This document shows, one piece after another, positions 10,252-21,753 of a stretch of 64,000 nt of DNA. Position numbers and translations under genes: made by a program. Each line of letters begins with the position of its first letter. Positions within the stretch are counted from its first letter, which is position 1. The stretch comes from Excoecaria cochinchinensis (lineage: Eukaryota > Streptophyta > Magnoliopsida > Malpighiales > Euphorbiaceae). The stretch spans positions 30,341,001 through 30,405,000 of the forward strand of contig CANTUQ010000101.1 in NCBI GenBank assembly GCA_947683425.1. Reading direction: 5' to 3'. The notes under the pieces were generated by a model. It had not been told where the DNA came from and searched no databases. It was given only the letters and a program-made list of their open reading frames with translations.

Positions 10252-10267
10252 GTTATTATTATTATTA
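10215..10267. repeat. (TTA)n microsatellite
   Basis: About 17 TTA/ATT units with one G interruption near 10252, in the region upstream of SPH pseudogene 2. Confidence 0.97.
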
Positions 10268-10488
10268 CCTCTTTCTAAAATATTCTTCAAAAAAATTTGA
10301 AATGCCCCTTCCATATGGTATGACAAAGATCATAATTTTTTTTCCCTCTAACCACTAATGTCATGCTTTTTTTTTTTTTTTATTTCCAACTTACTTAAAG
10401 AGATTTTGCTATATATGTCATGTATTTCATTTTATTTTCAAGTTTACTTCAAATCTCCACCCCCATTTTTACTTCTTTACTTTACAAA

Positions 10489-10907
10489 ACGTGTATAAGC
10501 TTTCTTTTAATTATTTTTATTTTAGTTACAGTAGTATTTTCTTCTGTATTGTTGATATTATTGGTGATATATTGTTAATAGCACCAATAATATCAACAAT
10601 ACAGCAGTAAATTTACACTGCAAATAAAGAGATGATGATTTAGGTAACATCATATTTTATGAAAATGAAAATGAAAGGTTTAAGTTCCATATCGCCGTCA
10701 ATCTTTAGAAAACTACACTATTCTGGTGTAATTTTAAATAAAATAATAATCGATATAGTGGTAATCACATTCAAGTTTTTTGGTATGATTTCGATTTTAT
10801 TTTTAATTGTAAACATAAGAAGTGTTTTTGGTCCATAAAAAAATGAATTATATCTTATGGAAAATATAAATAGTAAAGTTTACAAAATATATAATTGGAT
10901 TAGTTGA
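10489..10907 (+). pseudogene. SPH: S-protein homolog pseudogene 2
   Basis: Upstream sequence from about 10347 matches that of SPH gene 1, including CCTCTAACCACTAATGTCATG and the leader. The start codon has become ACG (10489-10491). The signal-peptide to N-terminal region is damaged by an inverted insertion. The cysteine codon after the conserved TTACACTG is followed by a stop (AAATAA). Further stops lie in the NFWGTT and FNWDN equivalents. The tail encoding CFWSI and the YNW-like end is still clear. It cannot make an SPH protein. Its 3' flank (10908-11290) matches the flanks of SPH pseudogene 3 and of the SPH at 53898. Confidence 0.88.
10548..10600. repeat. Perfect 19-bp inverted repeat inside SPH pseudogene 2
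   Basis: ATTGTTGATATTATTGGTG (10548-10566) and its exact complement CACCAATAATATCAACAAT (10582-10600) are separated by 15 bp. The right arm is genuine SPH coding sequence (encoding TNNINN-type residues). The left arm is an extra inverted copy of it that replaces the normal upstream coding sequence. Confidence 0.95.
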
Positions 10908-12807
10908 AAAAAAAAAGTATTTGAGATTTTCTGTTTTTTTCCTCTTAGTAAACTTTTATTTTCTTTGTATTTTCTATTGTTGCAGTATTTCTAACATTTT
11001 ATGCATTAATGATAGTTAAGCTTAAACTTATAATTTTAAATTTCGAAACTTGCATCATGTGTGGTTGCCTTTTAATTTTTTATTTGTATCATAAAATATT
11101 ATAATTAATTTGTGAAAATATGGAGAAAAAAAAATTAAAATGTGTCATAGTAGTAGCAATGTATTATTATTTTTCTGGTCAAAACGCAACAAATTAATAC
11201 AAAAATTTATTTATTATACAAGCATATTTATCTAGCTGTATATAATTTTTAGCTGAGTTATAATGCCATTAGTTTTTGTTGATCTTAATATTATCTAAAA
11301 TTGAAGTTGAATTTTTGAGAGAGGAAAAAAAAAAAGGAATCTGCACAGTGCTTTGTTAATTATTGAGTGACCCGAGTGAAAAAACAGGTGATTTCGGCTG
11401 AAAAATTAAATCAAAATTAAATTAATTATCGATAATCGAATGGATTTTTTACGATTCATAGTTCGTATTTTATGGGAATTGAGTTCCGGTTATTGATTTT
11501 AAAAAACCGTCATTTTCAGTACCGATTTTATTATATGTATGTTAAAAACACCTAAATCTGAATCCTCAGCCTCTCCCTCATCTCTCTCGTCACTCTACCT
11601 GTGGCCGGTCTCCCTCACCGCTTTTTTTCAACTTAAAAATACATCAATTTAGTGGACCCGATTTAGACAAGAATAGATAAATCGAGCACCCAGAACCCTT
11701 TGATCCATCAATTTTCACTGGCAATGAACTTTGTGGGCTTCCTCTTGTTGGAGATTTGGAGAGGCATAGACTAAGCAAAAACTGAAACAAACAAAGGCAA
11801 AATCACATCAATACCATGAAGAAGAAGAAGAAGAAGAAGAAGAAGGAGGAGGAAATGCAGGAGAACAGAGCACTCAAACAAGAAAAAACGGAATTTTTAT
11901 GTGCTTCATTTTTAAGAGATATTTTTTGTATCTTTTATCTGTCCAAATATCTACACTTATCTTCTACACATTACAAAACTTAGTGGAGTTTGTCGTACAA
12001 TTGTTCTCTCCTTCCAAAGTGTTTGGATGTATAGTATTAATTTTGCTATTGTAATTTCGAGATTTTATTGTATTTTACTGCTTTGGTTATATCATGTAAT
12101 AAAATGCTCCATTATTATGGGATTAATGGAATTTTTTCTGTTATGTAGACCAATAATAGATGATAAATTTATATATTTAGATCTATTTTTATTTTTCAAT
12201 TAAAATTATGTATTTAATCTCACTAATTTACCAATAAGATTTGGTTCTCGATTTTCAAATAAAGTTTTAAGATATTAATTATATGAGATTTTTATTTTTA
12301 AGTACCTTAAATATTTTAATTTATTTTTATGAATGAATTTTATAATTACAGCGATTAACCCAAAAAATATTAGTTAACTGGTCCGAAAATCCGAAACAAA
12401 TAGACTGGTTAATCAATAATAACACATTAGTATTTTTTTGAATGCATGAACCCCTTTAATTGGATTTTGTCCATAAAACATAAAAACATACAGAAAATTC
12501 TAATCAGTTACTCGGTTTAAAGAACTTCTAAAAGTATTCAGATGATTGGATTTAACTATGTGATAAGTGATTTTTACCACTTTAATTATATGAAATGGAG
12601 TAATTTTGCATTTATATTTTTCAAATTAGCACAGTAAATTTTACCTCTTTGAATTTATTGAAATAAATACATTTTACTTTTAAAATGGATGATGTGATAT
12701 TATTTATTTAATTATTGTATGAAATAAGAAAAAAAATATTCTATTTTGAATAGTTTACGTACAAAAAGTAATAAAAATTTGAAGACAAAATCTTACAAAA
12801 GCAAGAA
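10908..12807. other. Non-coding downstream flank of SPH pseudogene 2
   Basis: 10908-11290 and 12440-12800 are colinear with the flank of SPH pseudogene 3 (24928-25089, 27422-27680 and 27845-29735). The middle block 11370-12430 is specific to this copy. It begins and ends with CGGTT/AACCG-rich DNA (11395-11530 and 12355-12420), which suggests an old hAT-like insertion, but I could not define its ends. A (GAA)n run lies at 11819-11852. No gene seen. Confidence 0.55.
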
Positions 12808-12971
12808 TCGAAAATGAAATAACATGCAAAATTAGCAGTGGCATGAGCAGATCAGGACATGCAAAATTACCATTGAAACTGTCCTAAATTTCAATGGTAA
12901 TTTTGTATGTCCTGATCTGCTAATTCATACCACTGGTAATTTTGCATGTTTCATACTTATTTCATTTTCGA
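12808..12971. ncRNA. Long near-perfect hairpin, candidate MIR-like or MITE-derived small-RNA precursor
   Basis: Inner arms 12846-12878 and 12889-12921 are 33 bp each with a single difference that becomes a G-U pair in RNA, around a 10-nt loop. Pairing continues outward with small bulges to about 12808 and 12971. It sits in the SPH pseudogene 2 flank. The left outer edge (TCGAAAATGAAA) also occurs at 31215 in the flank of SPH pseudogene 3. Whether it is transcribed or diced is unknown; it could simply be a short foldback element. Confidence 0.5.
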
Positions 12972-14540
12972 CATTGATTTTTTAGTTATTTTGGTCTTCT
13001 TAATTAATAAAATTCGTGATTAATAGCTATATGTATAGTATAGAGTAGGAGTAAAGTAAACAAATACTCCACAGTATAATATATTAACTATTATATCCTA
13101 TTTTCTAATAATCCACATATAAAAATTACATTTATCCCTTTGATTATTTATTGTGCACGGGACGTCTTTTATAAATGGATGCATAAATATTAAGTAAATA
13201 TTATTACTTAATCAAAAATTCAAAATTGAAAAAAAAATGCATTTAGTAAGAAAAAAAATAGTAGATAATATCAGGGAAATTCAAAATAGTTGAACTAAAT
13301 AAAATGAATCCAAATTAATTTAAATCCAATAATTTCGAATTTTATTTAATTAATGTTAATTGTTATTAATGTATTATATAAATATAATATTAGTGTATAT
13401 TTATTTAATTGGGTTGATTTCACTAACGGTCACTCAACTTATCATTTATCGCGCAAAAGTAACCGACTTTTTTTTTCTTACTTAAATGTCACTGAACTTT
13501 TAATATTTTTGCAAAAAAGTCATGTTAACCGGAATTCGGTGAGAATTATCGCCGAATTGATAACATGGCATGGCATGTCAGAAATTACATGTCGTTTAAC
13601 AATATTTCCAACAAATGTTACATCTAAATCAATTTCACTCACGGTCACTAAACTTATCATTTATAACGCAAAATAATTACATTAATGCAATTATAATATT
13701 ATAAATGTAAATTAAGTTATTTCAGAGTTAACGTGTCACTAATTGATAATAGAATTAGCTAATATTTAGTATTTCAAATTACATGAATTTAATTAGATAG
13801 TATATAAAGTAAGTTAGTTTAATATTATTTTATAAAAACTTAGAAATAAAATATAGTTCCTCCAATTGATCTTATTAATTAAAGAAATCATGACAATAAT
13901 AAATGAAAAATGTATCAATGTGGAGTGCTTATGAGCATGAATGGAAAATTGCACGATTTCTAAAACTAATATTCTACATATAATCGAATTATATGTTCTA
14001 ATAACGTCATTGTCATTAATTTAAAATAAATCCAACAGTGCGATTAATTTAGAAAATTGATATAATGTGGACTGCCATGTTTATCATATAGAAAAAAAAA
14101 ATTGGAAATAAAATCTCATATCTTTTCTTTTAAAATGGAATTTTTGGATGAATGCATTTCCCGAAACAATCAAAACAAAAGAAATATCTGCTGTCGAATA
14201 CTTTAAAAAATACCACAAGTGTTATTGGTTCACATGACTGATGTCACTTGAAATTGAAACAATACTTTTAATAAATAAATAAAATACAAATTTATTATGG
14301 AATTTTGTAATAACAGTTAATTAAACTTTAATAGTTTTAATAATCACCGCATATTTGGTAAATCAACTGCCTAATCACTTCATAAAATATCAATTATTCC
14401 AAATTCTTCTAATACATTATTTTCGGTTTGTAATTATTTTATCCTATTCAATTTGTATTTTTTTAAATCTTTTATTTAACTATATTAATGCACAGATAAT
14501 ACAATGATGATAACGTGTGAAAATTAATTATTTTACAGTT
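12972..14540. other. AT-rich non-coding stretch
   Basis: 13020-13075 repeats a sequence seen at 10100-10215. Two direct repeats of about 30 bp containing CGGTCACT and ACTTATCATTTAT lie at 13416 and 13628, a pattern common around small plant MITEs. No supported gene. The 107-codon frame at 13353-13676 runs through these repeats and has no family features. Confidence 0.5.
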
Positions 14541-14735
14541 AATCCCTCTCTCTCTCTCTCCTTCCATCTCTATCCCTCTCGCTGCCCTCCCTCCTTCCAT
14601 CTCCGTCCCTCTCGCTGCTCTCCCTCCATCTTCGTCCCTCTCGCTGCCCCTATCTCTCTCTCACTCTCCTTCCATCTCTATCCCTCTCGCTGCCCCCCCT
14701 CTCTCCCTCCATCTCCGTCCCTCTCGCTGCCCCTG
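14541..14735. repeat. Pyrimidine-rich minisatellite
   Basis: About five diverged copies of a unit built on CTTCCATCTCCGTCCCTCTC plus GCTGCC. It gives a long serine/leucine/proline open frame (14517-15113) that I treat as a repeat artefact. The surroundings, with a CG-rich CGGGTT/GGTTCGGG patch at 15076-15180, resemble the interior and end of a non-autonomous hAT element. Confidence 0.85.
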
Positions 14736-15420
14736 TTTCTCTCTCTCTATTCCTCCTCCTCCTCCTCTTCCTTTGCCACCGCCGATCAGTTGCCAGCCAA
14801 GAAGGCAAGTGAGAAGCAGAAGCGATTTCCGAAGCAGATCACATCTAGGTTTGTGTGTGTCTTTTTTAATTTGTGCCTGAGGGTGCAGATCCAGATCTGG
14901 GTTTGTGTTTTTTTTTCCGTGTTGGATTTTGATATTTTATCTGCGTGTTGGTTATGTTGTGATTTTGATCTGATGAAGCTGTTATTTGTTGAATTTTTTT
15001 GGTTGAATTTGCCTGAGGAAGTTTGGTGCTTTTGGCTTCTGTTCATTATTATTTTTTTTAATGATGGTCTTGTTAACCGGGTTTTTGGGCTCCGAAAAAT
15101 TTCGGTTAGTTAGGATCGGTTCGGGTACAGTTTGATGGTCGGGTTAGGTTCGGGTTGTTGTGAACCCGACCGATTTGTTTGGGCCTATCCAAAATTCGTT
15201 CCAGCACTCTTATTTAAACAGTCTGTGTTTGGGCCTAATTTGCCAAACTAAGAGCCCAATGTTCCCACACCCCTATTAAAAGCCAGTCTCATTTTCTATT
15301 GTCCCACGCTCTCGCACTTTTTCTTTTAGTTGTTATTTTTCATATTCGCTCTCTCATCATGTTACCCTTTAACGTTCAGTCTAATGTTGCTGCTTTTCCA
15401 ATCAATAACCATTTTGGGAT

Positions 15421-16055
15421 TTTGGGATCGTTCATTATGTGATCGTTTTTTCTGCGCTTGCTTATACAGCAGCCGTGCTACTCATTATATATTCTAAACT
15501 GTTCAAAAATGTCTTAGAATCCCATATGGGTTGGTTTATTCCAGCCATGGTTATTGGGGCACTTCTGATTATTTTTTTCTTTTATTGTTCTCTCTGACTT
15601 GTTTTATGTTACAACATCCAGTTTATTGCCAATGCCGTTATAAACTCTAATCCGTATAATATTGTTAATCGTCTTTGGGTCCGTTATGTCATAATTTTTA
15701 TTAAAGCTAGCTGTGAAGCTGTTCTTATACGTGTTATTGGGCTGGGGTTTACTTTGATTGGGGAAAAAGGTTCCGATATAAAACTTGTATGTGCAATACT
15801 TTTGTTCGGTGTTTACTTTTTACTTCTGTTTTTCTTAGTGCCAAAATGGGTAAAATTTGGACCCAGAACGATACTTGTCAATTTTTCAGCTTGTATTTGA
15901 GTCACCATCAGAATTATTTTATGCATTGTTGTGAGGTTCGTATTTGCAGCTCTCCTTATTGGAGTAAAAAATATAATCTTATACCTATAAGCCAAGAAAG
16001 CCATTGAAGCCATGGAAGCCGCATCTGAGCAGAGACCAAATAGTTGAATATTTAG
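15421..16055 (+). pseudogene. Decayed gene for a multi-membrane-span protein, family not recognised
   Basis: Two stretches read as protein. The first encodes HYVIVFSALAYTAAVLL, then a loop ending HMGWFIPAMVIGALLII, and then a stop. The second (from about 15622) encodes NPYNIVNRLWVRYVIIFIK, then AVLIRVIGLGFTLIGEKGSD, LVCAILLFGVYFLLLFFLVP, and another two hydrophobic spans ending in an AIEAMEAASEQRPN-like tail. In-frame stops occur after SACI and after NIILYL. Hydrophobic segments of 18-22 residues separated by short charged loops suggest at least six membrane spans. I do not recognise the family. No introns or promoter can be assigned. The last ~270 bp is duplicated in inverted orientation just downstream. 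Confidence 0.5.
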
Positions 16056-16089
16056 AGTTTTTTTTTTTTCCAAATGGTATGTATCATAT
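15819..16089 (+). repeat. Left arm of a ~270-bp inverted duplication
   Basis: Pairs with 16147-16413; the arms are about 85-90% identical by eye, with a ~57-bp loop. The arm covers the 3' end of the membrane-protein pseudogene and a T-rich stretch. The right arm lacks the stop after SACI seen in the left arm but has its own one-base frameshift. Confidence 0.9.
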
Positions 16090-16146
16090 GTATTAAATAT
16101 TGATTGTAATCACTTTAAAATTCTAAATCAACGTTTTAATACAGTT

Positions 16147-16413
16147 GATACATACCATTTGAAAAAAAAAAAATATTCTAAATATTCAAACATTTGGTCT
16201 CTGCTCAGCTGCTGCTTCCGTGGCTTCTATTGCTTTCTTGACTTCTAGTATAAGATTATATTTTTTGCTCCAATAAGGAGAGTTGCAAATACGAACCCCA
16301 CAACAATACATAAAGTAATTCTGGTGGTGACTCCAATACAAGCTAAAAAATTGGCAAGTATCGTTATGGGTCCAAATTTTGTACATTTTGGCACTAAGCA
16401 AAACAGAAGTAAA
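16147..16413 (-). repeat. Right arm of the inverted duplication (membrane-protein pseudogene, minus strand)
   Basis: On the minus strand this reads LVPKCTKFGPITILANFLAC and then IGVTTRITLCIVVGFVFATL, the same protein segment as the left arm. The arm stops exactly where a tRNA-like sequence begins (16415). Confidence 0.88.
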
Positions 16414-16414
16414 T

Positions 16415-16492
16415 GATTTCGGCAAGAGTCAAACTCAAGACCTCCCCCGTTTACTAAATGGGTGCTCTGACTAACTGAGCTACTACGAAAGC
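16415..16492 (-). pseudogene. tRNA-Thr(AGT)-like pseudogene
   Basis: The minus strand starts GCTTTCG (acceptor), continues with GCTCAGTTAGTCAGAGC (D arm), CCCATTTAGTAAACGGG (anticodon arm with AGT) and TTGAGTTTGACTC (T arm), and ends CGAAATC. There are three extra bases between acceptor and D stem, a mismatch in the acceptor and anticodon stems, and a poorly paired T stem. It is therefore a decayed tRNA or tRNA-derived (SINE-like) piece, not a working tRNA. Confidence 0.6.
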
Positions 16493-19008
16493 TTCTTGTT
16501 GATTTTCCAGGTATTTTTATATGTAGCTTTATGTTATTATTTTCGTTCCATTTTACGTGCAATTTGTGTAAAAGCCGGAATGGGAGCCGTTGATGGCTAT
16601 GGAAAATATAATCCTTCTACAATCTTTGATTATTATCATTATTATTTCTTTTTCTTGATGGTAAAAGATTAAAATTTGCATTAATGAACAATTTAATAGT
16701 TTTATTTGTTTTTTTGTCAGGGAAAGAACATATGACAAATATGGTTTTCTAGTTGCAGGGAGCTGTGTGAATAATTTTAAGGATCAAGATTTTGTATCGA
16801 GAGTGAAAAAACAATTTTATTAACATTAAACGAATGGGGAAAGACTATTATATATTATTCATTTAAAAAGAATCAGATAAATCTTGAGTACTTTCCACAG
16901 AGACAGAGAGACTTTGTTTATATCAATTCATTCATATTTTTTTTTTTTGCTTCTTCTATTCAAGATAAAAGATCTTGACTTATGAGAAACTTCTCTTTTT
17001 TTTTTAAGAAAAAACAGTGAAAATGTTAAAGTTAGTAACTTTCAGCCTCTCCAAAACACATCTTGGCTTAAATTTGGAGAAAGTTGAATGCTTTTTCTTC
17101 CTTTTATTTCTTGTTTCTTAGCATTGATTTTTTAGCCTTTACATGATTTGATTTCTATTGAAAGAGGTTATCACGATAAAGTGCCTAATTTTCTTTTTTT
17201 ACCTTGTGCAAACAGTTGATGAAAAATAGTAGAAAAGGTGTCTGTTTGCTTTTCCTTTGAGCAAGCTAATCCAGGTGGGGATTTTTCTTTTTCTTCTTGT
17301 TTTCAAAATTGAAGCAGAAATTTATAATGTAATGTTCTTTCAGATCAAATTCAGAAGTTTGAGTAATTTAATGGTGTGGGTATATGTTGTTGAATTTTGA
17401 TTTGAATAGTTGTACATTTTCATGTTTTAGATTATGCATCTGGCTCTGGCCAATTATTTCAAGTTTGCCCTTTTATCTGTTTAAATGTTCTCTTGTTTCA
17501 GAAATTGTTATATGGGTTACAATTTTGTATAAATTTTTCTCGTTAATAAACCTTATATCCTAAGAATGGAACTCAAACGGCTATAATTTCCTTTGAATCA
17601 ACTTTTATGTTTTTCTCTTTTTTGATAAAAAGCAAAGGAATTACTTTTAACTCTATCTGACCAAGTAGGAATTGTCTTCTATCAAACTAATTACATAACA
17701 TAATTTAATAAAACTAATTATTTACTTAGTTAAAAAAAAAAAACTAATTCTTTACATAATTATTGAATTAATATAATATGATATTATCATGTTCCCTAAT
17801 AATTAAGTTTTTACATAATTAAGGGAATAATATAATGTAATTTTATTAATAATCTATATAAAAAACACGGATGACAAAGAAGAAGCGGTAACAAAAACTA
17901 CCAATCTCTTGCAAAATACTCAAATTTTTAAAGTTTAATCTTTTTCTTGCCTAACTAATTATAAACAGTAATTAATGATGTGATATTTTTAATTTAACAG
18001 TATTATAAATGAAAAGATGGAAAAAGAAAATGTAAAAGAGTTTAAACGTGAACATAACTCTCGATATTATTTCAAAAAAAAAAAAAAAACTCTCCCTATA
18101 TATACTATTAAATAATTCAAAATCCAAATTAATAATATATATATATATATATATATTGTAAATTCTGAGGTGATGTATTTTTAATTTTGAAATTCTTTAG
18201 AAAAAAGTTGTACTACTTTATAATGACTTTTAAATTTAATTTAAATTTTTTAAATTTTATTTTAAGTTTCTAAAACTCTAACTATAGAGTTTAAAAAATA
18301 GTTAAATATTACAATCAATTAATAATATTTAAGAATTTGGCTTCTTATTATTTTCTTTTTTTACAGGTTTCTATTTATTTTTTTTTCCTATTTAGTTTTA
18401 TTTATTCATTTATTTTTACTTTGAACTTAAGTAGGGACAATAAAAAAATTTTACAAATTTATGTTATTTTTTAAATTTATTACGGGTTTGGAGTTAATAG
18501 AATTAATACCAAAAAAAAAAAAAACTTATGGTATTATGACATGTGGGGCTGTTCTGCACCTCCTAATACGGCAGTAGTATCAGACGCCAGGTGCAGTATC
18601 ATCAGGAGGAGGACAGGATTAAAGCTTGCCCTCTGCCACAAGAAAAAACAGTAATGTACACAATTTATTTTATTAGAAAAAATAATTATTTTGACGTCAG
18701 AAGATAGTTTTACTTTTAAATTATTTTTGAAGTTAAAAATTAAAAAATATGTTTAAATGCTTTTTTAGTTCTCATCAGTATGTAAAAATGTCTATTTGTA
18801 TAGAGATATTTTAGAGACTGAAATTTTGATATAAATACCAATACGTATGTACATGTGAATTAGTAGAAAGACTGAAAAAGAATTAGTAGAGAAGACAATA
18901 AAATAAACAAAATAAATGAGAAAAAAGCAACAAATTTGAAGAAAGCATAAAATAAAATAGAAAGGGGTTTTGAAGCATAAAAGCAAAAGGACAAAAGAGG
19001 GTTGTAGT
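16493..19008. other. AT-rich non-coding stretch
   Basis: I see no gene, RNA or complete element here. There are poly(A)/poly(T) runs and a short (TA)n at 18139-18155. A moderately GC-rich patch at 18545-18650 can form an 8-bp stem between CTGCACCT and AGGTGCAG, but nothing else supports a structured RNA. Confidence 0.55.
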
Positions 19009-19196
19009 TAGAGATGCTCACGGGGCGGGGATTCCCCGTCCCCGTCGGGGACCCGACCCGAACGGGGCGGGGAATCCCCGATTTTCCCCCCCGTGGGGGC
19101 GGGGATGGGGGGGAAAATATCCCCGGGCAGAATTCGGGGTCGGGGACGGGGAGCGGACTATCCGCCCCGCGGGGATCCCCGACCCGAATATATTTA

Positions 19197-19258
<62 letters not shown>

Positions 19259-20088
19259 TTTTTCTGTGTTTTTAATTTTCTAATCCCTAATTCCCTCAAT
19301 TTCAAGACTTTCACAGTGTGGCTCATCACGTCGCCGCCACTCAACAGCTAGCTGCCGCCGGTCATCTCCTTCACTTTGCCACTCGCCAGTTTGCCTCGCC
19401 TGAGTCGCCTCCTACTTCTCCTCCACACCAGCAAATCCGCCACATTCAACTTCTAATTTCTTATACTTTCGACTTCTTCTTCTCTTTGCTACTTCTTCAA
19501 TTTCACAATCAAATCAGGTATTTACTGTCACCTTTTCCAATTTCATCTTCTCTTTCATGATTAATCAGTTAATTGAGTTGAGTTTCTATTTGTATTCTGA
19601 GAAAATGAAGTAAAAAGAATTCTGACTCAATTAGTGAATGACAAGGAATCTGACTAAGAAAATAAGCTTTTTCGTTTGTGTATCAATGGTGATTTTGCAA
19701 TTCTGAGAAGTTGGGACTGAATATGGTGAAGCTAGATGTGGAATTCCATCACTCTCTTCATCATCAAAGCTCTTGATTAGGTGGGGAACCGTTGTGAATG
19801 CTCACCATCGAGAGGCTGTTGATATTTATGTGGAGGATGGGATTATAGTTGTTGTTAAGCCTAATCTAAAGGTGTTTCCTTTTTTTTTTTGGATGCTGCA
19901 ACTGCAAAATCAGATCTCCATGGGGGCGGGGATCCCCGCCGGGGACGGATTCCCCACCGGGGCGGGGGACGGGGGGCATTTCTCCCCCGCGTCCCCAGCG
20001 GGGGCGGGGACGGGGAATCCCCGCCCAGGGGTGGGGCGGGGGGTGGGGAGCAACTCCCCGCCCCCGCCCCGCCCCGTGATCATCCCTA
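19009..20088. mobile_element. Non-autonomous hAT element with G-rich subterminal arms
   Basis: Ends are TAGAGATGCTCACGGGGCGG and, on the other strand, TAGGGATGATCACGGGGCGG (22-bp inverted ends with two mismatches). The 8-bp target duplication GTTGTAGT is perfect at 19001-19008 and 20089-20096. Both ends carry 150-190 bp of extremely G/C-rich repeats (GGGGCGGGGA-type), in sharp contrast to the ~70% AT host. The interior holds a (TA)n run (19199-19250) and no transposase. The element must have moved using a transposase supplied elsewhere. Open frames inside are repeat artefacts. Confidence 0.95.
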
Positions 20089-20096
20089 GTTGTAGT

Positions 20097-20539
20097 ACAG
20101 GGACTGCAGGCAGCAGAGAAAATGAGAAGAGTACTAAAATTTGTTTGAATCTGTCTGCCATGGCGCCATGCGTCCGAACCAAAAGCTAGCTAGCAGGCCA
20201 AGTCAAACAAGGGATAAGACATTGTTTATTTTTTTTTTAAAGAAAATTACAACACACTGTTAAACATAATTAGTTGGAAAAACGGAAAATTTTTTTAAAT
20301 AATATTTTTTAAAAAAATATTAGAAATTTGATATTATACCATTGAGCAAATCGAGATATTTAAGATATTTTTATTTTAAACTTTTAATTTGTTTATGTCT
20401 TTTATTTTTTTGTTTTATTTTACATGTTAGAATAAAAATATAATTAATATAATTAAAATTATTATAAATATATTTTATAAGTAACTTTAATAGATTTTAA
20501 ATTAACGGTCTAAAATGGCATATTATGAAGTAGTGTTGA
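20097..20539. other. AT-rich spacer between the two hAT elements
   Basis: No gene or repeat recognised. Confidence 0.6.
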
Positions 20540-20547
20540 CTTATGGT

Positions 20548-21686
20548 TAGGGGTGAGCAAACTATGGGTTTAACCGAAAAACCGAACCAAACCGACCGAT
20601 TTTTTTTTATTTTAGTTCGATTTTTCGGTTTTTCGGTTCGGTTTCGGTTTCTAATTTACATTATTTTCGGTTATATCGGTTCGGTTCGGTTTTGGAAGGC
20701 AGAAACCGTGCAATAACCGAACCGACCGAAGTAAATGCAAAACTACATCGTTTTGCATATTGGATTAAAAACACACAGTTTTTATCACTTTATTCCTCAC
20801 ATTCTGCCCTAAATTTCCTTCACTTCCCTCTCTAACTCAGCGTCTGCCCCTTCTGTATACCTAAATCCCATAGCCGCCCTCCCCTTCGACCAGCCACCAG
20901 GTCCACTAATCTTCCTCACCCCCATCGTCGCCTCCCTCCACTCCTCTGTTTCTCACTCAGTCTTCGCCTCCTTCCACTCTTCCTCCACGCCTAGCAGCCG
21001 CTCGCTTAGAAGTGCAGTACTCTTCAAATTTTCAGGTATTGATTTTAATCTCAAACTCAAGAATAGTAATTTTTCTTATGCTAAATCGGGCTTAGTTGAT
21101 TTGGTGCTTTAGAAACTGAATTTGATACGGATTTAGTAGGTGCTTTAGAAACAAAAGGCAAAAGAAACTCAAGAGGCTAAATCGGGCTCCGCTTTGCCAT
21201 AAATTGGTGCTTTAGTTGATTTGGAATCTAAATTTGATATGGATTTTATTTACAAGAGCAACTACCAGCAGACAGCTTTTCAATTTTGGTTATTAAAATT
21301 GAATATGGTATTTTGATTTTCTTTTGCCTTTTGTTTATTCTTGTCTCGTTTTCATTTCTGATGCTATGTTGTTCTCCTATTTGTTTCAAGATTTTCATAT
21401 TTTCTTCTACTTCAATTGCATTTTCTCTCGTCGTCCAATTTTTGAAGATATCTAAGAAATTTTACTGCTTCAATCTCAGATTTCTTAGCCTCTTGTGATA
21501 TATAATTGAAGTCTCTGTTCAAGTTCTAAATTGTTTGGTTTGCATATTATTAATTTTATTAATAACGAGTATATTATTTGGTTTGCATATTATTAATTTG
21601 AATCAAATTAATAAGTTTCTGTTCAAGATTCACATATTTGATTTATCTGTTCAAGTTGTTGTTATTATGATGATTATTAATATTAG

Positions 21687-21753
<67 letters not shown>

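Noticed and set aside
14517..15113. 198-codon Ser/Leu/Pro-rich frame
   Set aside because: Its first half is a pyrimidine minisatellite and its second half is T-rich with no family features.
16415..16492. Functional tRNA-Thr gene
   Set aside because: Extra bases after the acceptor stem and several stem mismatches.
18545..18650. Structured ncRNA candidate
   Set aside because: Only one 8-bp stem in a moderately GC-rich patch; not enough support.
19014..20189. Gly/Pro-rich frames on both strands
   Set aside because: They lie in the G-tract ends of the hAT element.
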